Source: Desulfobaculum sp044987625
Lineage (GTDB): Bacteria; Desulfobacterota; Desulfovibrionia; Desulfovibrionales; Desulfovibrionaceae
DNA length: 64,000 bases
Reading direction: 5' to 3'
Assembly (NCBI RefSeq): GCF_044987625.1
Contig: NZ_JBJDSB010000001.1
Coordinates: 868,001 to 932,000 of the forward strand
The position numbers were made by a program, and so were the translations under genes. Under the pieces are notes generated by a model, which worked only from the letters and a program-made list of their open reading frames with translations, was not told the DNA's origin and made no database searches. Below, in pieces: positions 58,430 to 64,000 of the stretch; position 1 is the first letter of the stretch, and every line of letters starts with the position of its first letter.

Positions 58430-61087
58430 ATGGCTGTGAAAACCCTGCCCAAAGGCTATGAGCCGGCCGACGTCGAGTCGCGCTGGCGCGCCCATTGGGA
58501 AGACAATAAGACTTTTACACCGGACGTTGACGCAGAGGGTGAATCCTATTCCATCGTCATTCCCCCGCCCAACGTCACCGGCCAGTTGCATATCGGCCAC
58601 GCCCTCAACCTGACCCTGCAGGACATCCTGTGTCGCTACCAGCGCCAGCAGGGCAAAAACGTCCTGTGGGTACCCGGTACCGACCACGCCGGCATCGCCA
58701 CCCAGAACGTCGTTGAGCGCAAGCTTGCCACCGAAGGCGTCCGCCGTGAAGACCTTGGCCGCGAAAAATTCGTGGAGCGCGTCTGGGAATGGCGCGAAGA
58801 GTACGGCGGCAAGATTCTCAACCAGATTCGCCGCCTTGGCTGCTCCGTGGACTGGACCCGCGAGCGCTTCACCCTTGACGAAGGGCTCTCCCGCGCCGTG
58901 CGCGAAGTCTTTGTGCGCCTGTATGAGGAAGGCCTCATCTACAAGGGCGACTACATCGTCAACTGGTGCCCGCGCTGCAGCACCGCCCTGGCTGATGACG
59001 AAGTGGACCGCGCCGCCGAAAAGGGCGCGCTGCACTACGTCACCTACAAGCTGGAGGACGGCAGCGGCGACCTGACCATCGCCACCACCCGCCCGGAGAC
59101 CATGCTGGCGGACACCGCCATCGCCGTGCACCCCGAGGACGAGCGCTACAACCATCTCATCGGCAAGCACGCCATCCTGCCGCTGGTTGGCCGCAAGCTC
59201 ATCATCATCGGCGACAAGTACGTCGACCGCGAGTTCGGCACCGGCTGTCTGAAGGTGACCCCAGCCCACGACATGAACGACTGGGAACTCGGCCGCAAGC
59301 ACGGCCTTGAGGTCATCTCCATCCTGAACGACGACGGCACGCTAAACGAAGCAGCCGGTCCCGAGTTCGAGGGCCTCTCCTGCCCCGACGCCCGCGCCAA
59401 AATCATCACCATGCTCGACGAGGCAGGCCACCTGCAGAAGATCGAAGAGCACGAGCATAACGTGGGCCACTGCTACCGCTGCAAGACCACCATCGAGCCG
59501 TACGTCTCCACCCAGTGGTTCGTGGCGGTGAAGGGCCTTGCCGACGAGGCCGCCAAGGCCGTGAAGGATGGCCGCACCAAGATTTACCCCGAGTCCTGGA
59601 ACAAGACCTACTTCCACTGGCTCGACAATATCCGCGACTGGTGCATCTCGCGTCAGCTGTGGTGGGGTCACCGCATTCCCGCGTGGACCTGTCAGGACTG
59701 CGGCGAGCTTATCGTCTCCCGCGAGGACGCCACCACCTGCAGCAAGTGCGGCTCCTCCAACCTGACGCAGGATGAGGACGTGCTGGACACGTGGTTCTCC
59801 TCCGCGCTGTGGCCCTTCTCCACCATGGGCTGGCCGGACCAGACCAAGGAGCTGAAGACCTTCTACCCCACGTCCTGCCTGAGCACCGGCTTCGACATCC
59901 TCTTCTTCTGGGTTGCCAGAATGATGATGATGGGCCTGCACTTTATGGACGAGGTGCCCTTTAACGACGTGTACATCCACGCCCTTGTCCGCGACGGCGA
60001 AGGCAAAAAGATGTCCAAGTCAACGGGCAACGTCATCGACCCCCTGACCATGTGCGACAAGTACGGCACGGACAGCATGCGCCTGACCCTGACCGCGCTG
60101 GCCGCCATGGGCCGCGACATCAAGCTCTCCGAAGACCGTATCGAGGGCTACCGCCACTTCATGAACAAGCTGTGGAACGCCGCACGCTTCGCCCTCATGA
60201 ACCTGCCCGACGAAATGCCCGGCCACGACGTGCGAAAAGCCACCAGCGTTGCCGACAAGTGGATCCTCACCCGCATTGAAGAGGTGAAGGACGCCGTGCA
60301 GCAGGCCATTGAAGGCTACCGCTTCAACGACGCCGCGCAGATCATCTACGGCTTCACGTGGCATGAGTTCTGCGACTGGTACCTTGAAATGATCAAGGGC
60401 GACCTGAACGGCGAGGACGAAGACCGCAAGCAGATGACCCAGCAGGTCCTGCACACCGTGCTGTCCGAAATCCTGACGCTGGCGCACCCCATCATGCCCT
60501 TCATCACGCAGGAAATCTTCGTCACCCTGCCCGGCAACGACGGCAAAGACCTGGCCACCCTGCCCTACCCCGAGCGCCGCCCCGAGTGCCGCGTTCAGGG
60601 CGTGGTGGAGCACATGCAACTGCTGCAGGACATCATCGTCAGCGTCCGCAACATCCGCGGCGAGCTGAACATCAAGCCGTCCCTGCCGCTGACCCTGCTG
60701 GTGCGCACCAAGGATGAAGACACCCGCGAATTCCTTGACGCACATCAGGACCTCATCGCCAGCCTTGCCCGCCTTGGCGAGATGCACTTCGGTGCGGACG
60801 TCACCGCGCCCAAGGCCTCCGCTACCAACGTGGTGGCCGGTCATGAAGTCTTTGTGCCCCTGTCCGGCGCCGTGGACTTTGACGACGAACTGGCGCGCCT
60901 TGAAAAAGAAATCGCCAAAGCGGAAAAAACCCTTTCCATCGTGGAGAAGAAGCTGTCCAACGCCGGTTTCGTCAACAACGCCCCGCAGGACGTCGTTGAC
61001 GGCGAGCGCGCCAAGGCCGCGGAACTCACCGAAAAGAAAGACAAGCTCGTTTCGCTCCAGCAGCGCCTGCGGGAGGCCATTGCCTAG
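58430..61087 (+). CDS. valS: Valyl-tRNA synthetase
   Basis: 885 residues, class Ia synthetase. HIGH motif at 54-57 (QLHIGHALN), KMSKS at about 527-531, an editing CP1 domain between them (ATTRPETMLADTA), the anticodon-binding domain and the C-terminal coiled-coil tRNA arm (LEKEIAKAEKTLSIVEKKL). GAGGAG lies upstream of the ATG. No T-box leader is seen in the 208-nt gap upstream. Confidence 0.97.
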   Translation: MAVKTLPKGYEPADVESRWRAHWEDNKTFTPDVDAEGESYSIVIPPPNVTGQLHIGHALNLTLQDILCRYQRQQGKNVLWVPGTDHAGIATQNVVERKLATEGVRREDLGREKFVERVWEWREEYGGKILNQIRRLGCSVDWTRERFTLDEGLSRAVREVFVRLYEEGLIYKGDYIVNWCPRCSTALADDEVDRAAEKGALHYVTYKLEDGSGDLTIATTRPETMLADTAIAVHPEDERYNHLIGKHAILPLVGRKLIIIGDKYVDREFGTGCLKVTPAHDMNDWELGRKHGLEVISILNDDGTLNEAAGPEFEGLSCPDARAKIITMLDEAGHLQKIEEHEHNVGHCYRCKTTIEPYVSTQWFVAVKGLADEAAKAVKDGRTKIYPESWNKTYFHWLDNIRDWCISRQLWWGHRIPAWTCQDCGELIVSREDATTCSKCGSSNLTQDEDVLDTWFSSALWPFSTMGWPDQTKELKTFYPTSCLSTGFDILFFWVARMMMMGLHFMDEVPFNDVYIHALVRDGEGKKMSKSTGNVIDPLTMCDKYGTDSMRLTLTALAAMGRDIKLSEDRIEGYRHFMNKLWNAARFALMNLPDEMPGHDVRKATSVADKWILTRIEEVKDAVQQAIEGYRFNDAAQIIYGFTWHEFCDWYLEMIKGDLNGEDEDRKQMTQQVLHTVLSEILTLAHPIMPFITQEIFVTLPGNDGKDLATLPYPERRPECRVQGVVEHMQLLQDIIVSVRNIRGELNIKPSLPLTLLVRTKDEDTREFLDAHQDLIASLARLGEMHFGADVTAPKASATNVVAGHEVFVPLSGAVDFDDELARLEKEIAKAEKTLSIVEKKLSNAGFVNNAPQDVVDGERAKAAELTEKKDKLVSLQQRLREAIA

Positions 61088-61319
61088 CCCGGAAGGACGC
61101 GAGCAGTGTGGCCGCACGGCTGGCCGCACCTGACGAGACAAGAGATACCATTCCGGGCATCTCGGCCTTGCGCCGGGGTGCCCGGTTGCGTATGTGCACA
61201 CATGCGCGCAGGCGCACACGCCGCCTTGCCAACCCGCCGCCCGCGCGGCGGCCACGGACCACGAACACAGAGCACGGGGGCACCCCCGGTTGCCGCAATC
61301 ATATTGCAAAGGAGCCACA

Positions 61320-62828
61320 ATGGCAGACGTGTACCTCATCGGCGCAGGTCCGGGCGATCCCGGACTGCTGACCATCAAGGCCAAAGAGATTTTGGAGACC
61401 GCCGACATCCTCGTCTATGACTACCTCGCCAACGACGAGTTCCTGCAGTACGCACGCCCCGATGCGGAAATCATCTACGTGGGCAAAAAGGGCGGCGACC
61501 ACACCCTCCCGCAGGACAAAATCAACGAGATGCTCGTCCAGCGCGCGGCGGAAGGCAAAACCATCGCCCGCCTCAAGGGCGGCGACCCCTACGTCTTTGG
61601 CCGCGGCGGCGAAGAGGCCGAAGAGCTCATGGCCGCAGGCCTCACCTTTGAGGTGGTCCCCGGCATCACCGCCGGCGTGGCGGCGCCGGCCTACGCGGGC
61701 ATCCCCGTCACCCACCGCGACCACACCACCTCGGTCTGCTTCATCACCGGGCACGAGGACCCCACCAAGGAAAAATCCGGCCACAACTGGGACGTCTACG
61801 CCAAAAGCGAATCCACCCTCGTCTTTTACATGGGCGTAAAAAACCTGCCCATGATTGCGGACAACCTCATGCAGGGCGGCCGCGATCCCAAAACCCCCGT
61901 GGCGCTCGTGCGCTGGGGCACCCGCTGCACGCAGGAGTCCATGGTCTCCACGCTGGAGAATGTGGCCGAGGACGCCAAAGCGCGCGGCTTCAAGGCCCCG
62001 TCCATCATTGTTGTGGGCAGCGTCTGCTCCCTGCATGACAAGCTGAACTGGTTCGAACAGCGCCCCCTGCTGGGCAAAGGCGTTGTGGTCACCCGCGCCC
62101 GCGAGCAGGCCAGCGGCTTTGCCGACATCCTGCGCGAGCAGGGCGCCTGCGTGATGCAGTTCCCCACCATCAGCATCAATCCCATGCCCGACGACGCGGA
62201 AATCCGCGACGCCATCAGCGGCATGGACGCCTACGACTGGGTGGTCTTCACCTCCGTCAACGGCGTGAAGCGCTTCTGGACCGTGCTTGAGGACATGGGC
62301 CTCGACACCCGCGCCTTTGGCGGACGCAAGGTCGCCGCCATCGGCCCCGCAACGGCCAAGGAACTGGAAAACCGCGGCATCCGCCCAGACTTCGTCCCCG
62401 AAAAATACGTTGCGGAGCATGTCGTCTCCGGCCTGCTGGAGCGCGGCGTTGCCAGTGGCACACGCATCCTCATCCCCCGCGCCAAGGTCGCGCGTGAGGT
62501 TCTGCCCGAGGAGCTGCGCAAGGCGGGCGCAGAGGTGCGCATCCTGCCCGTGTACGAGACCGGCCTGAACGAACAGGGCCCCGAATCCCTGCAGGACAAG
62601 CTGAACGCAGGCGACGTGGACTACGTCACCTTCACCAGCTCCTCCACCGTGGACAACTTCTTTCAGTTGCTCCCGCCCGAGGAACTGAAAAAGCACCTGC
62701 CCAAGGTGAAGCTGGCGTGCATCGGTCCCGTGACGGCCAAAACCCTTGAGGGCTACGGCTTCACCCCGGACATCCAGCCCGAGGACTACACCATCCCGGC
62801 CCTTGCCGACGCGCTGGCCTCGGCTTAA
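61320..62828 (+). CDS. cobA-hemD: Uroporphyrinogen-III C-methyltransferase / uroporphyrinogen-III synthase fusion
   Basis: 502 residues, two enzymes in one chain. Residues 1-about 245 are SAM-dependent uroporphyrinogen III methyltransferase (GAGPGDPGLLTIKA, GGDPYVFGRGGEEAEEL, FITGHEDP). Residues about 250-502 are uroporphyrinogen III synthase (VVVTRAREQASGFADIL, VVFTSVNGVKRFW, FTSSSTVDNFF). Together they turn hydroxymethylbilane into precorrin-2, the branch point for siroheme, cobalamin and the siroheme-dependent haem route of Desulfovibrio. AAGGAG precedes the ATG. Functionally linked to hemC upstream and dsrN/dsrAB. Confidence 0.95.
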   Translation: MADVYLIGAGPGDPGLLTIKAKEILETADILVYDYLANDEFLQYARPDAEIIYVGKKGGDHTLPQDKINEMLVQRAAEGKTIARLKGGDPYVFGRGGEEAEELMAAGLTFEVVPGITAGVAAPAYAGIPVTHRDHTTSVCFITGHEDPTKEKSGHNWDVYAKSESTLVFYMGVKNLPMIADNLMQGGRDPKTPVALVRWGTRCTQESMVSTLENVAEDAKARGFKAPSIIVVGSVCSLHDKLNWFEQRPLLGKGVVVTRAREQASGFADILREQGACVMQFPTISINPMPDDAEIRDAISGMDAYDWVVFTSVNGVKRFWTVLEDMGLDTRAFGGRKVAAIGPATAKELENRGIRPDFVPEKYVAEHVVSGLLERGVASGTRILIPRAKVAREVLPEELRKAGAEVRILPVYETGLNEQGPESLQDKLNAGDVDYVTFTSSSTVDNFFQLLPPEELKKHLPKVKLACIGPVTAKTLEGYGFTPDIQPEDYTIPALADALASA

Positions 62829-62911
62829 CGGTCTGTCATACAAAGGCAGGCTGCCGGAGTGCAGCCTGCTTCATGCCGGCCTGCGCTGGCAGCATCCCAA
62901 GGAGCACCCGA

Positions 62912-63586
62912 ATGTCCCTGTCTCTGGCGGTTTTGGTTTCCGGCGGCGGTTCCAACCTGCAAGCCATCATCGACGCCATCGAGGATGGCCGCCTTGACGC
63001 CAGCATCAAGCTGGTGCTGTCCAACAAGGTGGACGCCTACGGCCTGACCCGCGCCGCAAACCACGGCCTGCCCACGGCGGTCCTCCAGCACGGCGACTAC
63101 GACAGCCGCGAGGCCTTTGACGCGGCCATGATATCCACCATCCGCGACCACGGGGCGGACGTCATCATCCTTGCGGGATTCATGCGCATCCTCACCCCCG
63201 GCTTTATCCGCGAGTTTGCGCCCAATATCCTGAACACGCACCCCGCACTGCTGCCCAGCTTTGCCGGAGCGCACGGCGCGCGCGATGCCGTAGACTACGG
63301 CGTGCGCATCTCCGGATGCACCATCCACTTCGTCAACGAAATCATGGACAACGGTCCCGTCATCATTCAGGCCGCCGTTCCGGCCTTGCCCGGTGAAGAC
63401 CCAGGAGACCTTGCCAAACGCATCCTGCGCTACGAGCACCGCATCTTCCCGCAGGCCATCCAGTGGCTGGCCGAAGGCCGCCTCAGCATCGACGGACGCC
63501 ACGTCCACGTGCAGGACGCCGAAGCCATCCCCGCCGCCAGCACGCCCGGAGCACTCGTCTGCCCCGCGCTGGACGAGGGATTCTAA
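62912..63586 (+). CDS. purN: Phosphoribosylglycinamide formyltransferase
   Basis: 224 residues; third step of purine synthesis, transferring formyl from 10-formyl-THF to GAR. Catalytic N108, H110 and D146 lie in NILNTHPALLPSF and MDNGPVI; LVSGGGSNLQAI is the phosphate-binding start. AAGGAG is 8 nt before the ATG. Ends at a hairpin. Confidence 0.95.
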   Translation: MSLSLAVLVSGGGSNLQAIIDAIEDGRLDASIKLVLSNKVDAYGLTRAANHGLPTAVLQHGDYDSREAFDAAMISTIRDHGADVIILAGFMRILTPGFIREFAPNILNTHPALLPSFAGAHGARDAVDYGVRISGCTIHFVNEIMDNGPVIIQAAVPALPGEDPGDLAKRILRYEHRIFPQAIQWLAEGRLSIDGRHVHVQDAEAIPAASTPGALVCPALDEGF

Positions 63587-63614
63587 CCCGCCGGACATTC
63601 ACAGAATCCGCCAC

Positions 63615-63644
63615 AGCGGCCCGGGGCCTTTGCTTCGGGCCGCT
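63615..63644 (+). terminator. Terminator-like hairpin after purN
   Basis: AGCGGCCCG and CGGGCCGCT pair around a 12-nt loop; a short T3 follows. Confidence 0.6.
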
Positions 63645-63750
63645 TTCCACTTCCCGGCCGGGGCTTTACTCAGCGGGCCTGTGCCCGTATGTTCACCACG
63701 CGCCACGGGCTTCACCGTGGCGGCGGAAACCAGCATGTGAGGCACCACCC

Positions 63751-64000
63751 ATGCAGAAAATATTCGACACCCTGCTTGGCGGCGGCCGCATCTCCGTTGA
63801 GGAGGCGCTGACCCTCGCCGAATCCTGCGACATCCACACCCTTGGCGAGCTGGGCAAAGCCGCGCGCGAGCGCCGCTTTGGCGACAAGGCGTTCTGGGTC
63901 TACAACCAGCACCTGAATTTTACCAACGTGTGCGCCAATGCCTGCCGGTTCTGCGCCTTTTCCAAGCGCGCAGGCGACGAGGGAGCCTATACCTACTCCA
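63751..64000 (+). CDS. Radical SAM menaquinone-biosynthesis enzyme, MqnE-like (5' part)
   Basis: First 83 codons. The radical SAM motif CANACRFCAF follows NQHLNFTN, the pattern of the futalosine-pathway enzymes. The closest type appears to be aminofutalosine synthase MqnE, with MqnC as alternative. GAGG lies about 8 nt before the ATG. The futalosine route would make the menaquinone used by FrdCAB. The rest of the gene is outside the window. Confidence 0.8.
   Translation, partial: MQKIFDTLLGGGRISVEEALTLAESCDIHTLGELGKAARERRFGDKAFWVYNQHLNFTNVCANACRFCAFSKRAGDEGAYTYS

Overview
The window is a high-G+C chromosomal segment of a sulfate-reducing deltaproteobacterium, most likely in or near the Desulfovibrionaceae. 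The evidence is a complete dsrA-dsrB-dsrD cluster with a DsrN/CbiA-type amidase beside it, a ferredoxin with the Asp-for-Cys cluster site known from Desulfovibrio africanus ferredoxin III, a Wolinella-type fumarate reductase, a cobA-hemD fusion and a futalosine-type menaquinone gene. I found no rRNA, tRNA, CRISPR array, prophage or insertion sequence. Only the first gene (uvrA) and the last (mqnE-like) are cut by the window edges.

Layout. 1-2.9 kb: 5' part of uvrA and a MATE exporter. 3.1-14.3 kb: a coherent aspartate/fumarate respiration island. It has a histidine kinase with a periplasmic solute-binding sensor, a sigma-54-dependent response regulator, then aspA, a DcuA/B carrier, frdCAB and a GltP-type acidic amino acid symporter. 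Between regulator and aspA lie a perfect palindrome and a -24/-12 promoter. 14.5-21 kb: an RluA-type pseudouridine synthase with a separate partner protein, a solute-binding protein/chemoreceptor pair, a DUF190-DUF554 pair and a Crp/Fnr regulator. 21.2-25.3 kb: glmS, rdgB and a PAS histidine kinase. 25.5-30.6 kb: rimO, rpsA, sppA and an AMMECR1 protein.

30.6-44 kb, dsr region, all genes on the minus strand. In transcription order: a ferredoxin; a five-gene unit (cysteine-cluster protein, unknown, TPR, HEAT, unknown); a small unknown gene with a long structured leader; dsrABD with a long leader holding a promoter, a Crp-type palindrome and an attenuator-like hairpin; then dsrN, phosphoesterase, Ser/Thr kinase, acetyltransferase and a second cysteine-cluster protein. 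Just downstream (30.7-31.0 kb) are two inverted copies of a 40-bp palindromic repeat.

44-64 kb: HtrA and HtpX proteases, cobT, a methyltransferase, an 882-residue protein joining a metallo-beta-lactamase fold, two cyclic-nucleotide-binding-like domains and a hemerythrin domain, a FlxA-like protein, a solute-binding protein, gmhA, an FmdB zinc ribbon, hemC, an AI-2E-family transporter, a BPL_N-like protein, valS, cobA-hemD, purN and the start of mqnE.

How it fits together: hemC and cobA-hemD make the siroheme precursor, DsrN probably amidates siroheme, and DsrAB uses it. The futalosine route makes the menaquinone that FrdCAB would oxidise. AspA turns imported aspartate into fumarate for FrdCAB, and the Dcu carrier can exchange C4 acids.
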